This document shows positions 55,379 to 64,000 of a stretch of 64,000 bases of DNA, one piece after another (the stretch's first letter is position 1; the number at the start of each line of letters is the position of its first letter). This stretch comes from Modestobacter altitudinis (lineage in GTDB: Bacteria; Actinomycetota; Actinomycetes; Mycobacteriales; Geodermatophilaceae): the NCBI RefSeq assembly GCF_005930475.1, contig NZ_SJEW01000005.1, positions 62,001-126,000 on the forward strand. The letters are read 5' to 3'. Both the position numbers and the translations under genes were made by a program. The notes under the pieces were generated by a model. It had not been told where the DNA came from. It saw only the letters and a program-made list of their open reading frames with translations, and searched no databases.

Positions 55379-56482
55379 TCAGTGGTCGATGTCGCAGGCG
55401 CCGGCAGCGGCGCTGATGCAGGTCTGGATCAGGACGCCGTCACCGGGGGCGGCCGTGGTGACCTCGCCGGTGCGCAGGTCGCGGACGGCGCCCTCGCGGA
55501 GCGGGAGCACGCAGCCGTAGCAGATGCCCATCCGGCAGCCGCTGGGCATGAGCAGCCCGGCCTCCTCGGCGGCGTCGAGGATCGGCGTGGCGCCGTCCAC
55601 CTCGAGCGAGCGCGAGGACCTCGCGAAGCTCACCGTGCCGCCCTCACCGGTGACCAGCACCCGGGGGCGGAACCGCTCGGTGTAGAGCTGCTCGGCGATG
55701 CCCGCGGCGGCCCAGTGCTCCTCGAGGGCCTCGAGCATGCCGACCGGACCGCAGGCCCAGGTCGAGCGCTCCGCCAGGTCGGGCACGAGCTCGGCCAGCG
55801 CGGCGGCGTCGAGCAGGCCGGCGGTCTCGGTGTGCCGCTCGACCAGCCGGATCTGCCCCGTGCGGGCCAGCTCGCGCAGCTCGGCGCCGAAGATGACGTC
55901 CTCGGCGGTGGGCGCGGAGTGGACGACCACCACGTCGTCGTGCTCTGCCACGTGGTTGCGCAGGATGCCCATCACCGGGGTCACGCCGGACCCGGCGGTG
56001 ACGAACAGGCACTTCTCCGGCCGCTGGGCCGGCAGCACGAAGTCACCCGTGGCCTGGTCGAGCTGCACGATCGTGCCCGAGCGGGCCCGGCGCACCAGGT
56101 GGTTGCTGACCTTGCCGCCGGGGATCGCCTTGACGGTGATGGTGAAGCAGCCGTCGGCCCGGCCGAGCACCGAGGTGATCGAGTAGGCGCGCCACTGCCG
56201 GACGCCGTCGACGTCGATGCCGATCCGCACGTACTGGCCCGGCGTGTGCGGGAGCCAGTCCCGGCCCGGGCGGATGACGATCGTCGCGGCGTCCCGGGTC
56301 TCCGGCCGGACCTCCTCGATCCGGCCGCGCAGCGCGGCGCCGGAGCGGAGCGGGTCGACGAGGTCGAGGTAGTCGGCGGGCAGCAGCGGCGTGGTGACCA
56401 GCTCGGCGACCTTGACCACCCGGTCACGGAGCTTCCCCAGCACCGGCCGGGCCGAGGAGGGGCGCGAGACGGTTGCGGTCAT
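55379..56482 (-). CDS. Flavodoxin reductase-ferredoxin fusion, electron donor to desaturase
   Basis: A 367-residue protein combining an FAD-binding ferredoxin reductase (RAYSITS flavin motif at about 105, GSGVTPVMGIL NAD site) and a C-terminal plant-type [2Fe-2S] ferredoxin with SGCRMGICYGC and a final IQTC Cys. It passes electrons from NAD(P)H to the desaturase encoded 19 nt downstream. The ATG has GAAAG upstream at a good distance. It is divergent from a PucR-type regulator with an 87-nt shared promoter region containing a repeated CCAAT. Confidence 0.93.
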   Translation of the reverse strand: MTATVSRPSSARPVLGKLRDRVVKVAELVTTPLLPADYLDLVDPLRSGAALRGRIEEVRPETRDAATIVIRPGRDWLPHTPGQYVRIGIDVDGVRQWRAYSITSVLGRADGCFTITVKAIPGGKVSNHLVRRARSGTIVQLDQATGDFVLPAQRPEKCLFVTAGSGVTPVMGILRNHVAEHDDVVVVHSAPTAEDVIFGAELRELARTGQIRLVERHTETAGLLDAAALAELVPDLAERSTWACGPVGMLEALEEHWAAAGIAEQLYTERFRPRVLVTGEGGTVSFARSSRSLEVDGATPILDAAEEAGLLMPSGCRMGICYGCVLPLREGAVRDLRTGEVTTAAPGDGVLIQTCISAAAGACDIDH

Positions 56483-56572
56483 ACCCAGAGCTTTCCCAAT
56501 TCCTGGACCAATCACCTGCTCTCTGGACGTGAATCGAGCGGTGGGTACTGTTCTCCACGAACAAAGGAGGTG

Positions 56573-57763
56573 GTGGCGACGAGCGAGCTCATCACGTTCC
56601 CACCCGCTGTGGTGGCGGCGATGCAGGCGGAGCTGCCCGCGGTGGCCGAGCAGACCGTGGCCACCATCGTGGTGGAGGTCCCCAGCTACGCCGACGCCTT
56701 CGGCGGGGAGATGGGCCGGGCCATCACCAGCGCCGTGGAGCTGGCCCTCGGCGGCTTCCTCGACCTGGCGACGGCGACCGGCGGCGTCGACCCGAGCCGG
56801 CCGATCGGGCCTGCGCTGGAGGGTGCCTACAAGCTGGGCCGGGGCGAGGCGCGCAGCGGCCGGTCGATGGACTCGCTGCTGGCCGCCTACCGGGTGGGCG
56901 CCCGGGTGGCCTGGCGGCACATGAGCGACACCGCCGTCGCCGCTGGGCTGACCGTCGGGTCGCTGGCCCGCTTCGCCGAGCTGGTGTTCGCCTACATCGA
57001 CCAGCTGTCGGCCTCCAGCGTCGCCGGCCACACCGACGAGCTGGAGACGACCGGCCGGGTGCGCCGGCACCACCTGGAGCGGCTCGGTGCGGTGCTGCTG
57101 GCCGGCCGGCCGCTGCACGAGCTGACCGCCGCGGCCGAGCGGGCCGACTGGCCGACCCCGCGCACCCTGACCGCCGTGCTGCTGCCCGAGGTGCGGGCGC
57201 GCGGTGCCCTCGGGCTGCTCGACGCCCGGACCCTGCAGGTCAGCGACGACCCGCCGGGGCTGGACCCCTCGACGGAGCTGACCGTGCTGCTGGTGCCCGA
57301 CGCCGGCGAGGGTGCCCGGCCCGCGCTGCTGCGCGCGCTGGAGGGGCGGTCGGCGGTGGTCGGCCCTGCCCGGCCGTGGGCGTCGGTGGCGGCGTCCTAC
57401 GGGCGGGCGGTGCGGGCGCTGCGGCTCGGGCTCGCCGCCGAGGCGCCCGCGGCACTGGACACCGACCAGCGGCTGCCGGACCTGGTGCTGCGGGCCGACG
57501 ACGAGGCGCTGGCCGACCTGCGCGCGGCCGCGCTGGCGCCGCTGGACGGACTCAACGGCGCGGCCCGGGAGAAGCTGGTCGCGACGCTGCGCTCCTGGCT
57601 GCTGCACCACGGCCGGCGCGAGCAGGTGGCCGCCGAGCTGTTCGTGCACCCGCAGACGGTGCGCTACCGGATGGGGCAGCTGCGCCAGCTGTTCGGCAAC
57701 CGGCTCGAGGACCCCCAGCGGGTGCTCGAGCTGACCATCGCGCTCGGCGCAACTGCGGTGTGA
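56573..57763 (+). CDS. PucR/CdaR-family regulator
   Basis: A 396-residue transcriptional regulator: an N-terminal all-helical RsbRD/RsbT-coantagonist-like domain (residues about 10-165, with RAITSAVELALGGFLDLA), a middle GGDEF-like degenerate region, and the C-terminal PucR HTH (AAELFVHPQTVRYRMGQLRQ near residue 350). It is divergent from the reductase-desaturase operon and is probably its regulator. The start is uncertain: AAAGGAGG ends at 56570, only 2 nt before the GTG used, with another GTG at 56570. Ligand unknown. Confidence 0.85.
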   Translation: MATSELITFPPAVVAAMQAELPAVAEQTVATIVVEVPSYADAFGGEMGRAITSAVELALGGFLDLATATGGVDPSRPIGPALEGAYKLGRGEARSGRSMDSLLAAYRVGARVAWRHMSDTAVAAGLTVGSLARFAELVFAYIDQLSASSVAGHTDELETTGRVRRHHLERLGAVLLAGRPLHELTAAAERADWPTPRTLTAVLLPEVRARGALGLLDARTLQVSDDPPGLDPSTELTVLLVPDAGEGARPALLRALEGRSAVVGPARPWASVAASYGRAVRALRLGLAAEAPAALDTDQRLPDLVLRADDEALADLRAAALAPLDGLNGAAREKLVATLRSWLLHHGRREQVAAELFVHPQTVRYRMGQLRQLFGNRLEDPQRVLELTIALGATAV

Positions 57764-57816
57764 GGCCCCGTCCCGAGGCTCACCCGAGCTTGCGAGGGAG
57801 GAGGAGGACGGGGTCC
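57764..57816. repeat. 53-bp dispersed element, copy A
   Basis: GGCCCCGTCC ... GGACGGGGTCC with an inner GAGCTTGCGAGGGAGG stretch. It starts at the base after the PucR stop and ends 4 nt before the recN stop, so it fills the whole gap between these convergent genes and may act as a terminator for both. Confidence 0.8.
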
Positions 57817-57820
57817 TTCA

Positions 57821-59644
57821 TCAGCCGCGGCTCTCGGCGGCGACCGCGATCAGCTCCCGGGCGTGCGCCTGACCGGTGTCGCTGTCGGCCAGCCCGGACA
57901 GCATCCGGGCCAGCTCCCGCACCCGGTCCTCGTCGCGGACGGCGCGGATGTCGGTGGCCGTGACCCCCTGGGCGCTGTCCGGGGACTTGTCGACCACGAG
58001 GTGGGTGTCGGCGAAGGCGGCGACCTGGGCGAGGTGGGTGACCACGACGACCTGGTGCTCCCGGGCGAGCCGGGCCAGCCTCCGGCCGATCTCCCCCGCC
58101 GCCTGACCGCCGACGCCGGCGTCGACCTCGTCGAAGACCATCACCGGCACCGGGTCGGCGCCGGCGAAGACGACCTCGATGGCCAGCATGACCCGGGAGA
58201 GCTCACCGCCCGAGGCGCCCTTGTGCACCGGACGCGCGGGGGCGCCGGGGTGCGGGGAGAGCAGCAGCGCCACCTCGTCGACCCCTTCGGGGCCCGGCTG
58301 GCCGGGATCGCTGTCGATCCGGAAGGACACCTGGGCGTTCTTCATCGCCAGCCCGGCCAGCTCCGCGCCGACCTCGGCGGCGAACCCGTCGGCCGCGGCC
58401 CGACGGCCCTCGCTGACCCGGGTGGAGAGGGTGGCCAGCTGCTCGCGTGCGGCGTCCCGTTGCGCCTGCAGCGCCTCGAGGGCCTCGTCGGAGACGTCCA
58501 GCTGGGACAGTCGGGCCTGGGCCTCTGCTGCCCAGCCGAGCACCCCGGCCAGGCCCTCCCCGGGCTCGGCGTACTTGCGCACCAGCGCGGTGATCGCCGC
58601 CCGGCGGTCGAGCACCTCGGCCAGCCGGGCCGGGTCGGCGTCCAGGTCGGCGACGTAGCCGGCCAGCTGCACGGCGACGTCGGAGACCACGGCGACCGCG
58701 TCGGCCAGGTCCTGCGCGAGCAGCACCAGGGTGGGGTCGTCGGAGCCGGCCAGCGAGCGCTCGGCGGTGGACAGTGCGGTGGCCGCGTCCTGCGGGAGCT
58801 CATCACCGCCGAGGTCGCCGGTGACGTCGCCGACCAGGGCGAGCCGGGCGGTGTCGGCGACGGTGCGCAGCGCGTCGGCGTCCCCGAGCCGCCGGGCCTG
58901 GGTGTCCAGCTCGTCGTCCTCCCCCGCCTCGGGGGAGAGCGCCGCGATCTCGTCCAGGCCGTGCCGCAGCACGTCCGCGGCCTGGGTCAGCTCCCGGACC
59001 TGGCTGCGGCGCCGGTCCAGGTCGTCGGCCAGCTGCCGCCAGGTGGCGTACGCGGCCCGGTGCTCCTCCACCAGCGCCAGGTGCTCGACCCCGGCGAAGC
59101 GGTCCAGGGCGCGGCGCTGCTCGGCGGGGCGGGTGAGCCGCAGCTGGTCGGTCTGGCCGTGCACCGCCAACAGGTCCTCGGCCAGCTCGGCGACGACGCC
59201 GACCGGCACGCTGCGGCCACCGAGGTGGGCCCGCGACCGGCCCTCGGCGCTGACCGTGCGGGCCAGGATGAGGCTCCCGTCGTCGTCGGGCTCGGCGCCG
59301 GCATCGGCGGCCCGCACCCAGACCGGGGACTCCGGGGGCAGCACCAGCCGACCCTCGACGCCGGCCCGACCACCGGCCCGCACCCGCCCGGGGTCGGCGC
59401 GGCCGCCGAAGAGCAGCGTCAGGCCGGTGACGACCATGGTCTTGCCCGCGCCGGTCTCCCCGGTGACGACGGTGAGCCCAGGGCCGAGGTCGAGGGTGAC
59501 GTCGTCGATGGCGCCGAGCCCGCGGATGCGCAGCTCGGTCAGCGCACCGTTGACCGCCGTCCCGGCCTCCCGGGAGCGGGACGGTGCCCGCGACGCCGAC
59601 CGGGACGCCGACCGGGACTCAGGCCGCGCCGTCCTGGTGGCCAC
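57821..59644 (-). CDS. recN: DNA repair protein RecN
   Basis: A 607-residue SMC-like ATPase for double-strand break repair. The Walker A GETGAGKTMV is at about residue 65, long coiled coils fill the middle (RRRSQVRELTQAADVLRHGL region, ALQAQRDAAREQLATL region), and the C-terminal GASGGELSRVMLAIE signature with VFDEVDAGVGGQ Walker B completes the head. The first 30 residues contain an Arg-Ser repeat (SRSASRSASRAPSRS) encoded partly by a tandem 12-bp repeat, absent from most RecN proteins. The GTG lies 26 nt inside the end of nadK. Confidence 0.95.
   Translation of the reverse strand: MATRTARPESRSASRSASRAPSRSREAGTAVNGALTELRIRGLGAIDDVTLDLGPGLTVVTGETGAGKTMVVTGLTLLFGGRADPGRVRAGGRAGVEGRLVLPPESPVWVRAADAGAEPDDDGSLILARTVSAEGRSRAHLGGRSVPVGVVAELAEDLLAVHGQTDQLRLTRPAEQRRALDRFAGVEHLALVEEHRAAYATWRQLADDLDRRRSQVRELTQAADVLRHGLDEIAALSPEAGEDDELDTQARRLGDADALRTVADTARLALVGDVTGDLGGDELPQDAATALSTAERSLAGSDDPTLVLLAQDLADAVAVVSDVAVQLAGYVADLDADPARLAEVLDRRAAITALVRKYAEPGEGLAGVLGWAAEAQARLSQLDVSDEALEALQAQRDAAREQLATLSTRVSEGRRAAADGFAAEVGAELAGLAMKNAQVSFRIDSDPGQPGPEGVDEVALLLSPHPGAPARPVHKGASGGELSRVMLAIEVVFAGADPVPVMVFDEVDAGVGGQAAGEIGRRLARLAREHQVVVVTHLAQVAAFADTHLVVDKSPDSAQGVTATDIRAVRDEDRVRELARMLSGLADSDTGQAHARELIAVAAESRG
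59592..59618. repeat. Tandem 12-bp repeat in recN N terminus
   Basis: GACGCCGACCGG occurs twice head to tail (59592-59615) and a third copy begins. On the recN strand it encodes SRSASRSASR, a likely slippage-prone tract. Confidence 0.6.
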
Positions 59645-60671
59645 GGCGCACCTCCTCCGGGGTCCGCAGCACGCCGTCGCTGGTGTTCACGTCGCCGGTG
59701 AGCACGTTGACCCGCGTGGTCGGCGCCTCGTGCCCCGGGCCGTGCGACCGGGCGTCCCGGAAACCGCGCACCGGCAGCCCGAACTTGGCGACCAGCCGGT
59801 CGCCGAAGGACGTCGGGTTCACCCGGGCGATGCGCACCGGGCGGTCGGAGCGGCGCACCTCGACCCGTCCGCCGTCGGGGACCTCGACGATCCGGCGGCC
59901 GTCGGCGGAGACCCGCGCGCGGGTGCCGTCCGGCGGCACGGCGACGGTGAGCACCGAGGTCGGCGAGGTGACCAGCGGCCGGGCGAACAGCGCGTGCGCG
60001 TTGGTGGGGACCAGCAGCAGCGCCTCCACGTCGGGCCAGACCACCGGGCCACCGGCGGAGAACGCGTAGGCGGTGGAGCCGGTCGGGGTGGCGCAGAGGA
60101 TGCCGTCGCAACCGAAGGAGGTCAGCGGGTGGCCGTCCACCTCGAGCACGACGTCGAGGACCCGGCTGCGCTCGACCTTCTCCACCGACACCTCGTTGAG
60201 CGCCCAGGTCTCCGCGCCGGTCGGCACACCCTCGGCGTCGAGGACCACGGCGTCCAGGGTCAGCCGCTCCTCGACCTCGTACTCGCAGTTCTCGACGGCG
60301 GTCAGCATCTCCTCGACGGCCTCGGGCTCGGTCTCGGCGAGGAAGCCGACCCGGCCGAGGTTCACCCCGGTGATCGCCGCGTCGGTGTTGCGGGCGAGCT
60401 CGGCGGCCCGCAGGAAGGTCCCGTCGCCGCCGAACACCAGCACGATCTCCACCCCGCTGGACGCCGCCGGCCCGAAGGCGCAGACCTCGGCGCCGGGCAC
60501 GGCCATCGCCTCGGCCTCGTCGTCCAGCAGCCGGACGACGATCCCCGCCGCGGCCAGCCGTGCGGCCGCGGACCGGGCGAGCTCGACGATGTCGGACCGG
60601 CCGGTGTGCACGGCCAGCAGGACGCGCCGGGTGCCCGTGCCGGACCCGCAGGCCGTGGTGCCGTCGGTCAC
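59619..60671 (-). CDS. nadK: NAD kinase
   Basis: A 350-residue NAD kinase making NADP from NAD. The GGDGTF motif is at residues 81-86, NE in WALNEVSVEK, and the CDGILCATPTGSTAYAFSAG loop follows. The GTG was chosen because GAGGAGGAA lies directly upstream; the open frame extends further but without support. The order tlyA-nadK-recN is that of Mycobacterium (Rv1694-1696). The C terminus is about 50 residues longer than usual and runs into recN by 26 nt. Confidence 0.95.
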   Translation of the reverse strand: MTDGTTACGSGTGTRRVLLAVHTGRSDIVELARSAAARLAAAGIVVRLLDDEAEAMAVPGAEVCAFGPAASSGVEIVLVFGGDGTFLRAAELARNTDAAITGVNLGRVGFLAETEPEAVEEMLTAVENCEYEVEERLTLDAVVLDAEGVPTGAETWALNEVSVEKVERSRVLDVVLEVDGHPLTSFGCDGILCATPTGSTAYAFSAGGPVVWPDVEALLLVPTNAHALFARPLVTSPTSVLTVAVPPDGTRARVSADGRRIVEVPDGGRVEVRRSDRPVRIARVNPTSFGDRLVAKFGLPVRGFRDARSHGPGHEAPTTRVNVLTGDVNTSDGVLRTPEEVRRGHQDGAA

Positions 60672-60744
60672 TGTTCCTCCTCGCTGACGCTCGTCGAACC
60701 GGTGCACCCGGGTGCGGTGCTCCCGGGGGCGCTCACGGGCTCGC

Positions 60745-61541
<797 letters not shown>

Positions 61542-61542
<1 letters not shown>

Positions 61543-61781
61543 CAGAGCTGGTCGATGGTGGAGAGCTCGCGCTGCAGCCGGTCGTGCTCGGCCTCGAAGA
61601 CCGCGACGTGGTCGGCCACCGGCCGCTCGGCGAGCGCGGCGAAGCGCTCCGCCGGGGGCACCGGGACGGTCCCGGCGGGACCCGCCGGTGCCGGAGCAGC
61701 CGGGGCGGCGGCCGGACGCGGTGGGCCCGGGACCGGACGCGGCGGGCCGGGGACCGGGCGCTGAGCGTCGGGTGCGGTCAC
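61542..61781 (-). CDS. Small Pro-rich protein upstream of tlyA (Rv1693-position)
   Basis: A 79-residue protein: a Pro/Ala/Gly-rich half with a duplicated PGPPRPV, then AERFAALAERPVADHVAVFE and AEHDRLQRELSTIDQL, a likely helix. The GTG was chosen because GAGGAGGAG lies 3 to 4 nt upstream; a GTG 15 nt earlier would put that site inside the gene. A small gene of this kind occupies the same position before tlyA in other actinobacteria. Function unknown. Its stop overlaps the tlyA ATG, so it may set TlyA translation. Confidence 0.72.
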
Positions 61782-62003
61782 GGTCTCCTCCTCCACGTCC
61801 TGCGGTCACGGGCTCGTCCCCGCGTCCATCTCGGAGGTTACCGGCCGGTGCCGACGGACGACGGTGCGCTGCAGGAGGCGGTGGACGCAGCGACGGACGG
61901 GCCGGGCAGGACTGCGGGCTGTCCCGGGACGGCGGTAGCGTCCCGCTCCGGACCGCACGGCCGGGACGAGCCCGGCCCCCTGGCTGATGGAGGCGACCCG
62001 CCC

Positions 62004-62342
62004 GTGGCGACGCTCGAGCAGTGCATGACCGCCCTGGACGGTTTCGTCAGCAAGCTGGCCTCCGCCGAGGGGGCCCGCGACCTGGACCGCAGCGTCTCGT
62101 GCCGGCTCACCGACCTGGGCCAGGTCGTCGCCGGCCGGCTGGCCCGCGGCGCCGTGCACGACATGACCGCCCAGGCCGACGGGCCGTCGGTGCCCAAGGC
62201 CGACATCCGGCTGACCATGAGCAGCGACGACCTGCTGGCGCTGACCTCCGGGCAGCTGTCCTTCACGCCGGCCTGGGCCAGCGGCCGGGTCAAGCTGGAG
62301 GCCGGGCTGCGCGACATGCTGCGCCTCCGCTCGCTGCTCTGA
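62004..62342 (+). CDS. SCP2 sterol-carrier-like protein
   Basis: A 112-residue single-domain SCP2-type protein: QCMTALDGFVSKLASAEGAR, a central FxL-like CRLTDLGQVVAGRL, then KADIRLTMSSDDLLALTSGQ and FTPAWASGRVKLEAGLRDML, matching the lipid-binding SCP2 fold. It may bind acyl lipids or sterols. The GTG follows GGAGG by about 10 nt. It is the only plus-strand gene in this part of the conserved block, lying between the HAD and small Pro-rich genes, so it is probably a local insertion with its own promoter (TAGCGT near 61935 is a candidate). Confidence 0.8.
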   Translation: MATLEQCMTALDGFVSKLASAEGARDLDRSVSCRLTDLGQVVAGRLARGAVHDMTAQADGPSVPKADIRLTMSSDDLLALTSGQLSFTPAWASGRVKLEAGLRDMLRLRSLL

Positions 62343-62375
62343 CGTCCCCGCCGGCCGGGCCGCCACCCCACCGGC

Positions 62376-63449
62376 TCAGTCAGCGGACAGGCCCCACCCG
62401 GCCAGCGCCGCCGCGGCCTCGTCGTCCCCGGCGCGGACGACCGGCGGGCTGCCCTCCTCGGGGTGCCGCGCCCAGTTCGCGACCGCCAGCGCGCGCAGGC
62501 CGTCGAGCCCGTCACCGGGCTCCCGCTGCGGACCGGTCGAGCGGAGCACCAGGGCCTCCCCCGCTGCCTCGGCCTGCCAGCCGCCGCAGCGCCAGGCGCC
62601 CTCGACCGCCGTCACGGCCGGGTGCGGAGTGAGCACCCCGGCGAGGTCGGGGGCCAGCAGGTCCGGCCGGTGGTCCGGGACGGCCGCCAGCAGGTCGGCG
62701 GGCCGGGCCACCCCGGTCAGCACCAGGAGGCTGGCCGCCCCGGCGCGACGCGCGCCCTCGATGTCGGTGTCGAGCCGGTCACCGACGACGAGTGGTCGGC
62801 GGGCCCCGGTCCGGCGGACACACTCGGCGTGCATCGCCGGGTCGGGCTTCCCGGTGACCAGCGGCTGCTGACCGGTGACGGCGCTGACCACGCCGACCAG
62901 GGCACCGTTGCCGGGGAGCACACCGCGCGGCGACGGGATGGTGGCGTCGGTGTTGGTGGCCACGTGCCGGGCCCCGTTCCGGACGGCCACGACCGCCTCG
63001 GCCAGCTGCGCCCAGCCGACCCCCGCGCCGTAGCCCTGGACGACCGCGACCGGGGTGTCCTCGGCACGGTCGACGACGGCGAGGCCGGCTGCGGTCAACG
63101 CCGCCGCCACGCCCGGGCCGCCGACGGGCAGCACCGCGGCGCCGGCACCGAACAGCTCGGCCACCACCGAGGACGCCGCCTGCGAGCTGGTGATGACGTC
63201 GGCGGGTCCGGCCGGGACACCCAGTGCGGTGAGGTGCTCGGCCACCTGCTCGGGTGTGCGCGCGGCGTTGTTGGTGACGTAGCCCAGCCGCATGCCGGCT
63301 GCCACGGCCCGGGCCAGCGCCGCGGGCACGCCGGGCACGGCATCCGGCCCGACGTAGACCACGCCGTCGAGGTCGAGCAGCGCGACGTCGTAGGTGTCCG
63401 CCGGGGGCACGTCCGCGCCGGCGGACAGCGGGAGCGCGGCCGGGCTCAC
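62376..63449 (-). CDS. HAD-superfamily (NagD-type) phosphatase
   Basis: A 357-residue HAD phosphatase. DLDGVVYVGP near the N terminus holds the two catalytic Asp (26 and 28), then YVTNNAARTPEQ, the GKPDPAMH Lys motif and GDRLDTDIEGA. This is the Rv1692-type phosphatase, shown in Mycobacterium to act on glycerol 3-phosphate; the same is plausible here. A C-terminal domain of about 85 residues follows the HAD core. The GTG overlaps a mini-ORF stop (GTGA) and has no ribosome site of its own. Confidence 0.9.
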   Translation of the reverse strand: MSPAALPLSAGADVPPADTYDVALLDLDGVVYVGPDAVPGVPAALARAVAAGMRLGYVTNNAARTPEQVAEHLTALGVPAGPADVITSSQAASSVVAELFGAGAAVLPVGGPGVAAALTAAGLAVVDRAEDTPVAVVQGYGAGVGWAQLAEAVVAVRNGARHVATNTDATIPSPRGVLPGNGALVGVVSAVTGQQPLVTGKPDPAMHAECVRRTGARRPLVVGDRLDTDIEGARRAGAASLLVLTGVARPADLLAAVPDHRPDLLAPDLAGVLTPHPAVTAVEGAWRCGGWQAEAAGEALVLRSTGPQREPGDGLDGLRALAVANWARHPEEGSPPVVRAGDDEAAAALAGWGLSAD

Positions 63450-63505
63450 GGGGCACCGGCCGACGTTCGGGCGGGCCGGACCGGAGGTCCCTGGACGGCG
63501 TTCAT
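63446..63505 (-). CDS. Mini-ORF of 19 codons linking the TPR and HAD genes
   Basis: ATG with AGAGGAG 5 nt upstream, overlapping the TPR gene stop (ATGA), encodes 19 residues (MNAVQGPPVRPARTSAGAP) and ends overlapping the HAD GTG (GTGA). The HAD start lacks its own Shine-Dalgarno, so ribosomes may reach it by re-initiation through this ORF. It may be purely a coupling device. Confidence 0.45.
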   Translation of the reverse strand: MNAVQGPPVRPARTSAGAP

Positions 63506-63903
63506 GGCAGCTCCTCTGCGAGGCCGCGGCGGGCTCGGACGCCGCGCAGCGCTCGTGCGTAGTGACCCAGGTCGGGGCGCATGGCCACCGCCAGCGCGAG
63601 GTGCTCGGCGGCGGTCTCCAGGTCACCGGCCCGGCTGGCGGCCAGACCGAGCCCGAACTGGGCGTAGTCGTCGGTGGGGTTGACGCTGATCAGTTCGGTG
63701 AAGCTGTCCATCGCGGCCCGGTACCGATGGGCGCCGTACTGGGCGCGGGCCAGGGCCTCGAGCACGCTGCGCGACCCGGGTTCCGCGGCGAGGGCGCGTT
63801 CCAGCAGGGTGGCCGCGGCGTCGGGGTGGCCGTCGCCGAGCAGCTGGAGTCCGCGCTGGTACCACTCGTAGACCCCGCCGTCCGGCTGTCCTGGCCCGGT
63901 CAC
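63502..63903 (-). CDS. Tetratricopeptide-repeat protein (Rv1691-type)
   Basis: A 133-residue protein of about three TPR units: YEWYQRGLQLLGDGHPDAAA, RALAAEPGSRSVLEALARAQ and FTELISVNPTDDYAQFGLGL, then AAEHLALAVAMRPDLGHYAR. TPRs mediate protein contacts; the partner is unknown. It starts with GTG; the 97 nt upstream to the window edge hold no complete gene. In Mycobacterium the same gene heads the TPR-phosphatase-small gene-tlyA row, as here. Confidence 0.85.
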   Translation of the reverse strand: MTGPGQPDGGVYEWYQRGLQLLGDGHPDAAATLLERALAAEPGSRSVLEALARAQYGAHRYRAAMDSFTELISVNPTDDYAQFGLGLAASRAGDLETAAEHLALAVAMRPDLGHYARALRGVRARRGLAEELP

Positions 63904-64000
63904 CGCCGCTCCTCTCCTGGTGCCGTGGCCGACCGGTGGCCCCGGGCGGGCTGCACCGGCAGACGCCGCCGCTGCTCCCGGCCGGCGCGCTCCTACGATC

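Overview
The window is very GC-rich actinobacterial chromosome. The gene order from the TPR/HAD/tlyA genes through nadK, recN, steA/steB, pyrG, NUDIX, xerD, ParA and scpAB to rluB, cmk and der follows the block I know from Mycobacterium tuberculosis (Rv1691 to Rv1713). The GC content, gene style and the many GTGA/ATGA gene overlaps suggest a Geodermatophilaceae-like bacterium (Blastococcus/Modestobacter/Geodermatophilus). That placement is an inference, not a database result.

Region 1 (1 to about 18,384) is an accessory catabolic region. It opens with the 3' part of a D-2-hydroxyacid dehydrogenase, a small-molecule kinase, an enolase paralog with an altered active site, and an FAH-family hydrolase. 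Next come an extradiol ring-cleavage dioxygenase behind a structured leader, an Nramp metal transporter, and an operon of two FAD monooxygenases, a quinone-reductase-like dehydrogenase and a GcvT-fold protein resembling tetrahydrofolate-dependent aryl O-demethylases. A third FAD monooxygenase, an MBL-fold hydrolase, a second FAH protein, a small Cys/His protein, and a TetR/SDR/DoxX unit follow. Together they look like a pathway for methoxylated or hydroxylated aromatics. A promoter-like motif set recurs before three of the transcription units. The region ends at a tyrosine-integrase C-terminal remnant facing the 3' end of a tRNA-Pro gene, the usual footprint of an old integrated element.

Region 2 (18.4 to 37.5 kb) is a core block on the minus strand (xerD, ParA, small genes, scpA, scpB, rluB, aroH, cmk, der) split by accessory genes: HNH and LLM genes between scpB and rluB, and a xylose unit (xylA, xylB, a ROK regulator, a decayed GH3 xylosidase remnant), an MFS exporter and a frameshifted DinB gene between rluB and aroH. 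Alanine dehydrogenase lies just upstream of xerD.

Region 3 (37.7 to 42.5 kb) carries a DHFR-like reductase with an AraC-DinB fusion regulator, a small membrane protein, a GlcG/HbpS-like protein and a PASTA-bearing Ser/Thr kinase with a long Thr/Ser/Pro tail.

Region 4 (42.5 to 64 kb) is the nucleotide, envelope and DNA-repair part of the conserved block: NUDIX, pyrG, a large membrane protein, a GT4 glycosyltransferase, MurJ, a MraY/WecA-like transferase, SteB, SteA, RecN, NAD kinase, TlyA, HAD and TPR genes. It is interrupted by a TetR gene, a desaturase and ferredoxin-reductase pair with a divergent PucR regulator, and an SCP2-like gene.

Three copies of a roughly 53-bp element with inverted-repeat ends sit directly after minus-strand stop codons (aroH, DinB, recN). 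The aroH copy is read through and encodes the N terminus of cmk.
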